DNA of 64,000 nucleotides. It comes from Paenibacillus monticola. GTDB taxonomy: Bacteria; Bacillota; Bacilli; Paenibacillales; Paenibacillaceae. Positions 51,661 to 60,703 of the stretch are shown in pieces. Where the stretch lies: assembly GCF_009664975.1 (NCBI RefSeq), contig NZ_WJXB01000006.1, positions 175,997-239,996 of the forward strand. The letters run 5' to 3'. The notes beneath the pieces were generated by a model. The model did no database searches, was not told where the DNA came from, and saw only the letters and a program-made list of their open reading frames with translations. Position 1 is the first letter of the stretch; every line of letters begins with the position of its first letter. The position numbers were made by a program, and so were the translations under genes.

Positions 51661-53019
51661 TTAAGATGGGCTCTGCTCTTCATCCTCCGGCGCTGTGTAG
51701 GCAAGACCTGTCTGGGCTGCGAACCCAGCAAGACTGTCCAGTGCTCGGAGGGCTAGAAGTTCATTTTTTTCTCGCTTACTCCGCATCCTCTTCTCAGGTT
51801 TTGGTAGCAAACCGAAATTGGCATTCATCGGTTGAAAATGGTCTGGATCAGCCGATGTGATGTATGCAGGCATACTACCCAGAACCGTATCCTCGGGAAA
51901 GACCAGACCTTCTTGACCTAAAACGGCTCTGGCAGCGTTAATCCCAGCGATAAGACCAGAAGCTGCCGACTCTACATAACCTTCTACACCTGTCATCTGG
52001 CCGGCAAAGAACAATCTTTCATGACCCTTCATTTGATAGGTAGGATGCAGCAGCTTAGGTGAGTTAATAAAGGTATTTCTGTGCATAACCCCATAACGCA
52101 CATAGTCTGCTTGTTCAAGACCTGGAATCAGCGAGAAAACGCGCTTCTGCTCGCCCCATTTCAAATGAGTCTGAAAGCCGACAAGATTATAGAGCGTTCC
52201 GGCTGCATTATCCTGACGAAGCTGAACAACCGCATAAGGCAGCTTACCCGTATGTGGGTTTACCAGCCCCACCGGCTTCATCGGGCCAAACAGTGCTGTT
52301 TGTTTGCCACGCCGCATCATAATTTCAATTGGCATACAGCCCTCAAAGTAAATCTCTTTTTCAAAATCCTTGAGTTCAGCGGTCTCTGCTGCAATTAGCG
52401 CATCATAGAACACATCAAATTCGGCTTCTGTCATAGGACAATTCAGATAGGCTGCTTCTCCCTTATCATAACGGGAGGCGAGATATACCTTACTCATATC
52501 AATGGTATCCTTCTCAACAATGGGTGCAGCGGCATCATAAAAGTAGAAATATTCTTCACCCAGTAAAGTCTTTATATCATTAGATAATGCCGGTGAAGTT
52601 AAGGGACCCGTAGCAATAACGACAATCCCTTCCTCCGGTATATGCGTAAGTTCTTCATTTATGACTTCTACAAGGGGATGATTGTGCAGAGTTGCCGTAA
52701 TCTCGCCAGAGAATCCATCCCGGTCCACAGCAAGTGCTCCGCCAGCTGGTACTGCATTTCGGTCAGCTGCGCCTAGCACAAGTGAATTTAGCCGCCGCAT
52801 TTCTTCCTTCAGTACACCCACTGCATTAGCGAGTCCGTTAGCACGCAGCGAGTTGCTGCACACAAGCTCCGCGAATTGATCCGTATGATGCGCTGGCGTC
52901 TTCACGACAGGCCGCATCTCATACAATCTCACTGGTACGCCTTGTGAGGCTATTTGCCAGGCTGCTTCGCTTCCGGCTAAGCCTGCCCCAATTACTGTAA
53001 CTTTTGCTATCTCGGTCAA
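51661..53019 (-). CDS. trmFO: methylenetetrahydrofolate-tRNA-(uracil-5)-methyltransferase TrmFO
   Basis: Folate- and FAD-dependent enzyme making m5U54 in the T-loop of tRNA; 452 aa. FAD-binding VTVIGAGLAGSEAAWQIASQ (about 8-27), then RPVVKTPAHHTDQFAELVCS and NSLRANGLANAVGVLKEEMR. Further blocks are EEGIVVIATGPLTSPALS, FYDAAAPIVEKDTI, CPMTEAEFDVFYDAL and FFAGQMTGVEGYVESAASGL. The start is TTG at 53019, with GGAGG 9 nt upstream. It lies between topA and hslV; the xerC-type recombinase found at this spot in B. subtilis is absent. Confidence 0.96.
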   Translation of the reverse strand: MTEIAKVTVIGAGLAGSEAAWQIASQGVPVRLYEMRPVVKTPAHHTDQFAELVCSNSLRANGLANAVGVLKEEMRRLNSLVLGAADRNAVPAGGALAVDRDGFSGEITATLHNHPLVEVINEELTHIPEEGIVVIATGPLTSPALSNDIKTLLGEEYFYFYDAAAPIVEKDTIDMSKVYLASRYDKGEAAYLNCPMTEAEFDVFYDALIAAETAELKDFEKEIYFEGCMPIEIMMRRGKQTALFGPMKPVGLVNPHTGKLPYAVVQLRQDNAAGTLYNLVGFQTHLKWGEQKRVFSLIPGLEQADYVRYGVMHRNTFINSPKLLHPTYQMKGHERLFFAGQMTGVEGYVESAASGLIAGINAARAVLGQEGLVFPEDTVLGSMPAYITSADPDHFQPMNANFGLLPKPEKRMRSKREKNELLALRALDSLAGFAAQTGLAYTAPEDEEQSPS

Positions 53020-53043
53020 TTTAAACTTCCTCCTGTAAAGACT

Positions 53044-55143
53044 TTATTCTGCTAGTTCTTCCTCATTGTCAAGGACTGCCTCTGTATGGTCGCAAGAAGT
53101 GCATTGCAGTTTGGTTCCCTGCTTATTACGCTTCTCTACCATCCAAGAACCACAGACAGGACAAGGCTTAATGGACGGTCTGTCCCATGAAACGAAATCG
53201 CAGGCAGGATATTGATCACAGCCATAGAAGACTCGCCCTTTCTTGCTGCGACGTTCCACTACCCGTCCTTCATTGCATTTCGGACAGCTGACACCGATAT
53301 CCTTCACGATAGGCTTGGTGTTGCGGCAATCTGGAAATCCGGAGCAAGCTAGAAATTTACCGAATCGTCCCAGCTTATACACCATTGACTTACCGCATTT
53401 CTCACAGAACTCATCAGAGACCTCATCTTCGATCTCTATCTCCTTCATTTCCTCTTCTGCAAAGATAAGACGCTTCTCGAAGGTCTCGTAAAATTCGGCA
53501 AGAACCTTCACCCAATCTTCCGCACCTTCCTCCACATGGTCAAGATCCCCTTCCATGTGTGCCGTGAATTCCACGTTAAGGATTTCAGGAAAGAACTGTT
53601 CCATTTGTTCAATAATAAGTTCTCCGAGCTCTGTCGGCATGAACTTTTTTTCTTCGATGGCTACGTAGCCGCGCTTCTGGATGGTTTCCAAGGTTGGTGC
53701 ATAGGTGCTTGGACGTCCAATACCCAGTTCTTCCATTGTTTTTACCAAACGGGCCTCTGTGTATCGAGGCGGAGGCTGCGTAAAATGCTGTTTAGGTTCG
53801 ATATCTTGCTTGATTAAGTCATCTCCTGCTTTAAGCGGAGGCAAATATTTATCTTCATCCGTCGTTCCATCATCGTTTCCTTCCACATAGACCTTCATAA
53901 AACCAGGAAAAGAAACTTTGGAACCCACAGCTCTGAAGATGGCTGTGCCAGCAGTGATATCAACCGAAAGCGTATCCAGTAGGGCGGAAGCCATCTGACT
54001 GGATACAAAACGTTCCCAAACCAGTTTGTATAAACGGAACTGATCCCGACTCAAGAATTCCTTCACCATATCAGGTTCTCGCATGGCTGAAGTCGGCCGA
54101 ACCGCTTCATGTGCTTCCTGTGCTCCGGCAGCCTTCTTGGAATATTGCCGCGGTGTTTCCGGAATGAATTTCTCACCGTATTTCGCAGCAATCAACTCTT
54201 TGGCTTCATCCTGCGCAATTACGGACAGCCGCGTGGAGTCTGTACGCATATAAGTAATTAAACCAACGGTTCCTTCTTTACCTAATTCCACACCCTCATA
54301 CAGCTGTTGCGCAACTGACATCGTCTTGGCTGCACGGAATCCCAGCTTGCGGGCGGCTTCCTGTTGAAGCGAGCTCGTAGTAAACGGAGCCGATGGGTGA
54401 CGCTGTCTTTCCTTTTCCTTAACTTCACTCACCTTGAAAGCAGCATCCTTGATGGCCTCAAGAACCTCCTGCACATCACTTTCCTGGTTAAGCTCCTTCT
54501 TCTGGCCATTCAACTTATGAAATTTAGCCTCAAGAAGGGAATCACGAATGCCAAGTTTGGCTGTAATACTCCAATATTCTGTCGGAACAAACATCGAAAT
54601 CTCATTTTCCCGGTCCATGACAATCTTCACAGCTACCGACTGCACCCGTCCGGCGGACAAGCCTTTTTTGACTTTCTTCCATAATAGAGGACTAATCTTG
54701 TAACCCACGAGACGGTCGAGAATCCGCCGGGCCTGCTGGGCGTTCACAAGATCCATGTTGATCTTGCGCGGAGTCTTAAAAGCATCCTTCACAGCCTGCT
54801 TGGTAATCTCATTAAAAACAACTCGGCAATCCTCTGTAACATCCAAATCCAGCGCATGGGCCAAGTGCCAAGCGATAGCTTCACCTTCACGGTCCGGGTC
54901 AGCTGCGAGATACACTTTTTTCACTTTTTTTCTGGCATCCTTCAATTCCTTCAAAATGGAGCCTTTACCACGAATAGTGATATATTTGGGGTTGAAGTTG
55001 TTCTCAACTTCGACGCCGATCTGGCTTTTTGGCAAATCCCTAATATGACCCATTGATGCTTTCACAATATATTTACTGCCTAAATATTTGCCGATGGTCT
55101 TCGCTTTTGCCGGCGATTCGACAATAACTAATACATCCGCCAT
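53044..55143 (-). CDS. topA: DNA topoisomerase I (type IA)
   Basis: Relaxes negative supercoils; 699 aa. The TOPRIM domain has LVIVESPAKAKTIGKYLGSK at the N-terminus and VYLAADPDREGEAIAWHLA (about 80-98). GYKISPLLWKKVKKGLSAGR and VQSVAVKIV mark the gate, with catalytic Tyr near 298 in ITYMRTDSTRLS. The C-terminal part carries three zinc ribbons: CEKCGKSMVYKLGRFGKFLA..C, CPKCNEGRV...CDQYPAC, and CPVCGSWMV...CTSC. It lies between dprA (36-nt gap) and trmFO. Confidence 0.97.
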   Translation of the reverse strand: MADVLVIVESPAKAKTIGKYLGSKYIVKASMGHIRDLPKSQIGVEVENNFNPKYITIRGKGSILKELKDARKKVKKVYLAADPDREGEAIAWHLAHALDLDVTEDCRVVFNEITKQAVKDAFKTPRKINMDLVNAQQARRILDRLVGYKISPLLWKKVKKGLSAGRVQSVAVKIVMDRENEISMFVPTEYWSITAKLGIRDSLLEAKFHKLNGQKKELNQESDVQEVLEAIKDAAFKVSEVKEKERQRHPSAPFTTSSLQQEAARKLGFRAAKTMSVAQQLYEGVELGKEGTVGLITYMRTDSTRLSVIAQDEAKELIAAKYGEKFIPETPRQYSKKAAGAQEAHEAVRPTSAMREPDMVKEFLSRDQFRLYKLVWERFVSSQMASALLDTLSVDITAGTAIFRAVGSKVSFPGFMKVYVEGNDDGTTDEDKYLPPLKAGDDLIKQDIEPKQHFTQPPPRYTEARLVKTMEELGIGRPSTYAPTLETIQKRGYVAIEEKKFMPTELGELIIEQMEQFFPEILNVEFTAHMEGDLDHVEEGAEDWVKVLAEFYETFEKRLIFAEEEMKEIEIEDEVSDEFCEKCGKSMVYKLGRFGKFLACSGFPDCRNTKPIVKDIGVSCPKCNEGRVVERRSKKGRVFYGCDQYPACDFVSWDRPSIKPCPVCGSWMVEKRNKQGTKLQCTSCDHTEAVLDNEEELAE

Positions 55144-55179
55144 AGATTCGTCCTCCTCGTTAACACTCGCACTACTATA

Positions 55180-56298
55180 TTAAATTACCTTATAAATTGC
55201 ACCGGGCAATTGTGTTACCGCTTTTTTTATGATTAAAGATAACAGAACTGAATGCAAATGTCCAAAATCCCATTCGGTCCTCGTCAAAAGATCATCCAGC
55301 GTAAATGGCCCTTGATGGAGTATATGGTATAGTCGCAGTTCCTCACTTGTCAAATTTTTTTCAACAACCAAGTTTCCAGCTTCAGGTACAAATGACTCAG
55401 ATTCCCTGATTTCGGCGGGGATTTTGTCCAAATAGGATGCATACTCCTCGACAATATCCTTAGCACAAGTAATCAGCTTTGCACCTTGTTTGATCAACTC
55501 TAACGCTCCCCGGCTTTTGGGAGAAGTTATGGGACCGGGAACAGCAAACACATCTCTATTTGCTTCCATTGCAGCATCTGCCGTAATTAGTGATCCACTC
55601 CGAAGGTCAGCTTCGATAACCACAGTCCCCAGAGTAAGACCTGCAATAATACGATTGCGTTGCGGGAAAAGTCCAGGGTGGCTTGGGGTACCAATAGGAT
55701 ACTCCGTAAGCACCAGTCCCTCCCGGCCAATCAGACGCTCCAGTTCCCGATTCTCAGGTGGATAGACCCTATCCATTCCAGTAGCCATCACCGCGATAGT
55801 GCCTCCACGTCCTCTCAGTGCCGCTTCATGACAGACACTATCAATCCCCCGCGCCAAACCGCTAACGACCGTTAGGCCCGCAGCACTAAGCTCCTCAGCC
55901 AGTATTTCTCCTACCTTGCGTCCATACGCAGTGGGTACACGGGTGCCAACCATGGCAATACCGGGCCGGGAGATCAGTTCCAAACGGCCACGGTAATAGA
56001 GTACCCAGGGAGGCTGCGCTGTCTCTTTTAATAATTCAGGGTAATCTTCATCGAACGGGGTAACCATTGCTGCACCGCTTTCTTTCATTAAAGAGTACCT
56101 CTTGTTTATCCACTCAGCATCATATACAGAGGCGAGCCGATTCGACATTTTATTAGTAAGTCCAATACTCTCCCAATCCTCAGAAGTATAGGAAAATGCT
56201 TTTTCCGTCAAAAAACCCGCTTTGCGTATCTTGCCAATGCTCTTCCAGCCGATGCCTTCCACTTCATTTAATCCGAATAGTAAGTTACGTTCCTCCAT
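55180..56298 (-). CDS. dprA: DNA processing protein DprA (Smf)
   Basis: Loads RecA on incoming single-stranded DNA during transformation; 372 aa. A SAM-like N-terminal part precedes the Rossmann domain with IAMVGTRVPTAYGRKVGEIL (about 110-129), VVSGLARGIDSVCHEAAL (about 142-159), FPQRNRIIAGLTLGTVVIEA, RSGSLITADAAMEANRDVFA and VPGPI, then a winged-helix C-terminal domain (about 310-372). A terminator-like hairpin lies upstream, so dprA may have its own promoter; TGTATAAT at 56392-56399 (minus) is a possible -10. Confidence 0.95.
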   Translation of the reverse strand: MEERNLLFGLNEVEGIGWKSIGKIRKAGFLTEKAFSYTSEDWESIGLTNKMSNRLASVYDAEWINKRYSLMKESGAAMVTPFDEDYPELLKETAQPPWVLYYRGRLELISRPGIAMVGTRVPTAYGRKVGEILAEELSAAGLTVVSGLARGIDSVCHEAALRGRGGTIAVMATGMDRVYPPENRELERLIGREGLVLTEYPIGTPSHPGLFPQRNRIIAGLTLGTVVIEADLRSGSLITADAAMEANRDVFAVPGPITSPKSRGALELIKQGAKLITCAKDIVEEYASYLDKIPAEIRESESFVPEAGNLVVEKNLTSEELRLYHILHQGPFTLDDLLTRTEWDFGHLHSVLLSLIIKKAVTQLPGAIYKVI

Positions 56299-56333
56299 CT
56301 GAACTCTCTCCTTTAAAAGTTACTTATAAACGC

Positions 56334-56378
56334 AAAAAAGCAACCTTTCATTCCCTTGGCAGGAACAAAAGGTTGCTT
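56334..56378 (-). terminator. terminator between sucD and dprA
   Basis: Arms 56338-56348 and 56368-56378 (AAGCAACCTTT/AAAGGTTGCTT) are perfectly complementary over 11 bp with a 19-nt loop. On the minus strand the hairpin is followed by TTTTTTG, a good intrinsic terminator for sucCD. Confidence 0.85.
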
Positions 56379-56450
56379 ACCTTTAAAAGTGATTATACAC
56401 GAAAACACCATGTATTGTAGAGTCTTTCCTAGCCTGACTTCACGACAGGA

Positions 56451-57380
56451 TTAGTGTGTGGTAAAAGCATTCATAATACCGCGTTCTTCCAGGACACTCA
56501 CAAGGGTAGAGCCCATCTCAGCAGGGGTAGGAGCTACTTTAATTCCGCAGGCTTCCAGCACAGCGATTTTCTCACTGGCAGTCCCTTTCCCTCCGGAGAT
56601 AATCGCACCCGCGTGCCCCATTCTTTTACCTGGAGGCGCCGTGGCCCCACCAATAAAACCGACTACGGGCTTAGTCATATATTTACTGATCCACTCGGCA
56701 GCTTCTTCCTCGGCTGTTCCACCGATCTCACCGATCATGATAACGGCCTTTGTACCTGGATCTTCATTAAAAAGCTTCAGGATATCAATAAACTCTGAGC
56801 CTTTAACCGGATCGCCGCCAATACCTACTGCAGAGGACTGCCCGATTCCACGTGTGGTAAGCTGATGCACGGCCTCATAGGTTAAAGTGCCACTGCGTGA
56901 GACCACTCCGACATAACCCGGCATATGAATATAACCTGGCATTATCCCTATTTTGCATTGACCCGGAGTAATCACGCCTGGACAGTTCGGACCGATCAAT
57001 ATCGAAGGGCGACCCTCCATATAACGCGATACCTTCACCATATCCAGCACTGGAATCCCTTCAGTGATGCAAATAACCAGTTCGATCTCCGCATCCACAG
57101 CCTCCATAATGGAGTCTGCCGCGAAAGCTGGTGGTACATAGATTACACTGGCGGTCGCACCGGTTGCCGCTTTGGCCTCAGCTACTGTATTAAATACAGG
57201 CAAGCTAACCTCGCTGCCGTTCTCCAAAGTGATGTTAACAAAGGTCCCACCTTTGCCAGGCGTTACCCCGCCAACCATCTGTGTGCCGTAATCCAGTGCT
57301 CCCTTAGTATGAAATAAGCCCGTTGAACCTGTAATACCCTGCGTGATGACTTTCGTATTTTTATCTACAAGAATGCTCAT
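56451..57380 (-). CDS. sucD: succinyl-CoA synthetase alpha subunit
   Basis: TCA-cycle enzyme subunit, 309 aa; with SucC makes ATP or GTP from succinyl-CoA. CoA-binding domain: KVITQGITGSTGLFHTKGAL and YGTQMVGGVTPGKGG. Catalytic phospho-His region GFIGGATAPPGKRMGHAGAI (His near 246). Also ILIGPNCPGVITPGQCKIGI and GVVSRSGTLTYEAVHQLTTR. It follows sucC by 60 nt and is followed by a strong terminator. Confidence 0.97.
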   Translation of the reverse strand: MSILVDKNTKVITQGITGSTGLFHTKGALDYGTQMVGGVTPGKGGTFVNITLENGSEVSLPVFNTVAEAKAATGATASVIYVPPAFAADSIMEAVDAEIELVICITEGIPVLDMVKVSRYMEGRPSILIGPNCPGVITPGQCKIGIMPGYIHMPGYVGVVSRSGTLTYEAVHQLTTRGIGQSSAVGIGGDPVKGSEFIDILKLFNEDPGTKAVIMIGEIGGTAEEEAAEWISKYMTKPVVGFIGGATAPPGKRMGHAGAIISGGKGTASEKIAVLEACGIKVAPTPAEMGSTLVSVLEERGIMNAFTTH

Positions 57381-57440
57381 GCCTTAGTCACATCCCTACT
57401 GAATTTGTCATATACGAGAACTGGTCCTACAACTCTGCAA

Positions 57441-58601
57441 CTACTGCACAAGTGCTACAATCTTACGCGCACCATCCGCCATCGAATCTGCAGTGGTAAT
57501 ATTAAGTCCCGAACCCGCCAAAATCTGCTTGCCCAGTCCGACATTAGTCCCTTCAAGACGCACGACCAGAGGTTTCGTCAAACCCAGCTGTTTGGCTGCT
57601 TCTACAACACCATTAGCAATCACATCACAGCGCATAATGCCGCCGAAGATGTTGACGAATATTCCATTTACTTTGGCATCTGATAAAATAATCTTAAACG
57701 CCTCTGTAACCTTCTCGGTAGTCGCACCGCCCCCTACGTCCAGGAAGTTGGCGGGCTCGCCGCCGTAATATTTGATAATATCCATCGTTGCCATGGCCAG
57801 ACCCGCACCGTTTACCATACAGCCGATATTGCCATCAAGCGCGATATAGCTCAGATCATACTTGGAGGCTTCAATCTCTTTCTCGTCCTCTTCATCAAGA
57901 TCACGAAGCTCCAAAATATCTTTATGACGGAACAACGCATTAGGGTCAAAATTCAGTTTAGCATCGAGAGCCATTACATTTCCGTCGGCTGTAACAACCA
58001 ATGGATTAATCTCCGCAATGGAACAATCCTTATCCACAAATGCCGAATAGAGCGCTTGCATAAACTTGACTGTCTTCCCTACGAGTTCGTTCGGAATGGC
58101 AATGCTGTACGCCAGCTTGCGAGCTTGGAAGGTCTGCAGTCCCACTGCCGGATCAATAATTTCTTTAAAAATCTTCTCCGGATGCGTAGCCGCAACCTCT
58201 TCAATCTCTGTACCGCCCTCTTCAGAAGCCATCATAACGACTCGTCCTGAGCCCCGATCCACAACGATTCCGATGTAATATTCCTTAACAATCTGACAGC
58301 CCTCTTCAATGAGCAGCCGTTTTACGAGCTTACCTTCCGGTCCAGTCTGATGTGTAATCAATGTTGTACCAAGAATCGCTGCGGCGAAAGTCCGCACTTC
58401 GTCAATACTCTTGGCAACCTTAACTCCTCCAGCTTTACCGCGTCCTCCAGCATGAATCTGCGCCTTCACAACAACTACCGGTGTGCTCAGCGACTGTGCG
58501 GCTTCCACCGCTTCCTCCACTGTATACGCTACTTTACCATTCGGCACGGATACTCCGTACTTCTTAAGTACTTCTTTTCCCTGATACTCGTGGATATTCA
58601 T
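57441..58601 (-). CDS. sucC: succinyl-CoA synthetase beta subunit
   Basis: 386 aa, nucleotide-binding subunit. ATP-grasp N-terminal MNIHEYQGKEVLKKYGVSVP, VVVKAQIHAGGRGKAGGVKV (about 43-62), EINPLVVTADGNVMALDAKL (about 194-213), and the C-terminal ligase domain GLAMATMDIIKYYGGEPANF, LDVGGGATTEKVTEAFKIIL, FVNIFGGIMRCDVIANGVVE. Upstream lies a region of about 400 nt without a gene, so the operon probably starts here. Confidence 0.97.
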   Translation of the reverse strand: MNIHEYQGKEVLKKYGVSVPNGKVAYTVEEAVEAAQSLSTPVVVVKAQIHAGGRGKAGGVKVAKSIDEVRTFAAAILGTTLITHQTGPEGKLVKRLLIEEGCQIVKEYYIGIVVDRGSGRVVMMASEEGGTEIEEVAATHPEKIFKEIIDPAVGLQTFQARKLAYSIAIPNELVGKTVKFMQALYSAFVDKDCSIAEINPLVVTADGNVMALDAKLNFDPNALFRHKDILELRDLDEEDEKEIEASKYDLSYIALDGNIGCMVNGAGLAMATMDIIKYYGGEPANFLDVGGGATTEKVTEAFKIILSDAKVNGIFVNIFGGIMRCDVIANGVVEAAKQLGLTKPLVVRLEGTNVGLGKQILAGSGLNITTADSMADGARKIVALVQ

Positions 58602-58999
58602 ACCGGAAGCCTCCTAAAAGTTTGATAGCATAAGGATCTTAGCATAAATCATTTCCCGGTGAATTTTGCAGGCAGCCCGCAGTTTTTCCGCGTTCCGTTT
58701 GGATTGCCGCTTAGATCTTGGTCTTGGGCCGGGGTAACATAAAATACACTATCCCGGTCCCCGATCAAGCAGAAACGGTGTCGTCGCTCCTGACGAATAA
58801 CGGCACACATTTCCTGCAAGAGCCATAGCGGAAAAACACAAGACAGAGCTTATATTTACCGTTATGTCTAAAAAGGAAACCCAGAATAGTGTAACATGTT
58901 TTTGAAACGCTTTCCTTAATTTCTTTCAATAATTGTACACACGTTTTCGCTTGATTCCATGCCGAAATGCGATCAATTGCATTGACATGTGTTGAAACG
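58602..58999. other. intergenic region between ohrR and sucCD
   Basis: About 400 bp with no supported gene. A hairpin at 58726-58762 (GGGCCGGG/CCCGGTCCC, one bulge) lies in the presumed sucC leader. A cre-like sequence, minus AAGGAAAGCGTTTCAA (58902-58917), resembles a CcpA site but with a one-base-shortened half, so it is only suggestive. No clear promoter could be placed. Confidence 0.45.
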
Positions 59000-59464
59000 T
59001 CACTTCTTTGAAAGCAGATTTGTATCGTGAACGCGTCCCAGCAGGTTCTTAAACTGGGCCAGCAGATCAACGAATTCATCGCCAGTCATCGCTGTTCCTT
59101 CCATCATTTTGCTAGGAATACAAAGAGCATCTTTTTGTAGAGCCCACCCCTGCTCTGTTAGAGAGATCAGAACCTTACGCTCATCCTGCAACGAACGTTC
59201 GCGCAGAATAAGTCCTGCGGCTTGCAGTCTTTTAAGTAGCGGAGTCAATGTTCCTGAATCCAGAAAAAGTGCCTCACCTATTTCCTTTACTGTACATTGG
59301 CGCCGCTCCCATAATACGAGCATTACCAGATACTGCGAATACGTTACTCCAATACTGTCCAGATAAGGTTGATATAACTTCGTAATTTCTCGTGAACAAG
59401 CATAAATGGTAAAACAGAGCTGATTCTCTAGCAGCAACTCTGGAGTTGTTGTCATCTTCGTCAT
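59000..59464 (-). CDS. ohrR: organic-peroxide-sensing MarR-family repressor OhrR
   Basis: 154 aa. Redox-sensing winged-helix repressor. The conserved N-terminal sensor cysteine is present in ENQLCFTIYACSREITKLYQ (Cys17, position like Cys15 of B. subtilis OhrR). The DNA-binding part has YSQYLVMLVLWERRQCTVKE, FLDSGTLTPLLKRLQAAGLI and LRERSLQDERKVLISLTEQG. It is divergent from ohr with an intergenic region of about 145 bp, the usual arrangement; repression of ohr and of itself is inferred. Confidence 0.93.
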   Translation of the reverse strand: MTKMTTTPELLLENQLCFTIYACSREITKLYQPYLDSIGVTYSQYLVMLVLWERRQCTVKEIGEALFLDSGTLTPLLKRLQAAGLILRERSLQDERKVLISLTEQGWALQKDALCIPSKMMEGTAMTGDEFVDLLAQFKNLLGRVHDTNLLSKK

Positions 59465-59539
59465 GTCTTCTTCACCTACCTTTATGGTTTCATTTTAGCA
59501 TAAATAACTCTCAACTTCATGTTAATAGCAAAAAATAAT

Positions 59540-59582
59540 TTGATTATTATTTTAATTGTGTTATATTATATTGTGTACAATA
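59540..59582 (+). promoter_or_regulatory. ohr promoter with candidate OhrR operator
   Basis: Plus strand: -35 TTGATT (59540-59545), 16-bp spacer, -10 TATATT (59562-59567). AATTGTG at 59554-59560, overlapping the spacer, and TTGTGTACAAT (59571-59581) give AATTGT and ACAAT half-sites like the TACAATT/AATTGTA parts of B. subtilis OhrR operators, but the spacing is imperfect. Confidence 0.5.
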
Positions 59583-59609
59583 CATTATCAGAAACGGGAG
59601 CGATATATT

Positions 59610-60038
59610 ATGATGACCATCCAACAAAAAATGTATGAAACTACAGTTAAAGCAGTAGGTGGAAGAAGCGGTTTTATAGAGTCAGAAAGCCCTAAACTAA
59701 ACCTTACCATCAGCACTCCACGCGAAATGGGTGGCGCTGGCGGCGAAGGAACGAACCCTGAACAATTGTTTGCAGCCGGATACTCCGCTTGCTTTGACAG
59801 TGCTCTGAACATGGTTGCACGTCTAGGCAAAGTAAAGATCGAAGGCAGCGAAGTCACGGCTACAGTAAGCTTCGGCAAGGTGGAAGACGGCGGCTTCGGT
59901 ATCGCAGTTAAACTTGACGTACTCGTTAAAGGCGTAGACCACGAAACTGCAGTGAAACTTGCCGAAGGTGCTCATCAAGCATGCCCATACTCCCGTGCAA
60001 CCCGCGGAAATATTGTTGTTGAGCTGAATGTATTGTAA
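59610..60038 (+). CDS. ohr: organic hydroperoxide resistance protein Ohr (OsmC family)
   Basis: About 142 aa. Thiol peroxidase that reduces organic peroxides using lipoyl-type donors. Two catalytic cysteines: FAAGYSACFDSALNMVARLG and HQACPYSRATRGNIVVELNV. Also TPREMGGAGGEGTNPEQLFA. ATG 59610 (MMTIQQKMYET) follows CGGGAG; a longer reading from 59556 would place the promoter inside the gene. A stem-loop terminator follows. Confidence 0.95.
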   Translation: MMTIQQKMYETTVKAVGGRSGFIESESPKLNLTISTPREMGGAGGEGTNPEQLFAAGYSACFDSALNMVARLGKVKIEGSEVTATVSFGKVEDGGFGIAVKLDVLVKGVDHETAVKLAEGAHQACPYSRATRGNIVVELNVL

Positions 60039-60093
60039 TTTATTGTGTTAAAGATATTTAAATAATTCTCTTCCTAGGGAGTAAACTCATACA

Positions 60094-60131
60094 AAAACAA
60101 GCCTTCGGATTATCTCTGAGTGGCTTGTTTT
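60094..60131. terminator. shared terminator of ohr and the comM fragment
   Basis: AAAACAAGCC (60094-60103) pairs with GGCTTGTTTT (60122-60131), perfect over 10 bp, with T-runs on both strands, so it can stop transcription from either side. Confidence 0.8.
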
Positions 60132-60143
60132 AGTGTGTTCAGA

Positions 60144-60656
60144 TTATTCTTGGGCTGTCAGCTGACGATCCAAATTACGGTATTGCACCGCTTCTGCCAG
60201 ATGTGCGGAGCTGATATCAGCAGCGCCAGCCAAATCAGCTATCGTTCGGGATAACTTAATAATCCGATCATGTGCCCGCATACTTAGCCCCAGTGTCTCC
60301 AAAATATTATGTAACAGCTGAGTGCCCTCTTTACCCAGATTAGCATAACGGCGAAGGGCAGCCCCGGAAAGTTCACTATTCCATGAGATTGGCAAGAGTT
60401 GATAGCGCTCAGCTTGTATTGCTTGGGCAGCTACAACTTCAGCACGCATATCTGCCGAGGATATAATCGTACCCTGCTTACCCCAATCCTTGGGACGGGG
60501 GACATCAACCTGCAAATCTATCCGGTCTAGAAGCGGACCAGAAATTCTTGCCCGGTATTGAGCGATACGTGCAGGACTGCACGTACAACCCTGCAGTGGG
60601 TTCCCACTACCCAGAAACCCACAACTACATCCGTGAAGATAACACCTCGGGCATTT
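60144..60656 (-). pseudogene. comM: comM (yifB) 3' fragment, Mg-chelatase-like AAA protein
   Basis: Only the C-terminal part of ComM remains. In frame are CSCGFLGSG, GCTCSPARIAQYRARISG, PLLDRIDLQVDVPRPKDWGK, MRAHDRIIKLSRTIADLAGA and AVQYRNLDRQLTAQE, which match the end of a protein of about 500 aa that helps branch migration during transformation. The expected NPCPCG zinc motif is altered to HGCSCG. Upstream the frame meets TAG at 60657-60659 and homology is lost; the Walker motifs and lon-like N-terminal domain are missing. An AT-rich block with opposite gene orientation begins there, so an insertion has probably split the gene. The rest may lie beyond 64,000. Confidence 0.85.
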
Positions 60657-60703
60657 CTATACTCCAACGGAAGCCTCTGCAGCTGGCCCAATCAGAGACT
60701 TCT

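Noticed and set aside
53044..55143. Open frames antisense to topA and polC
   Set aside because: They follow codon periodicity of the real genes and have no family resemblance or start signals.
58765..59079. Open frame overlapping the ohrR 3' end
   Set aside because: It is out of frame with ohrR, unlike any family I know, and lacks a ribosome binding site.
60548..60703. Upstream extension of the HTH gene
   Set aside because: The first 52 codons are antisense to the comM fragment and resemble no HTH protein; ATG 60704 fits the domain start.
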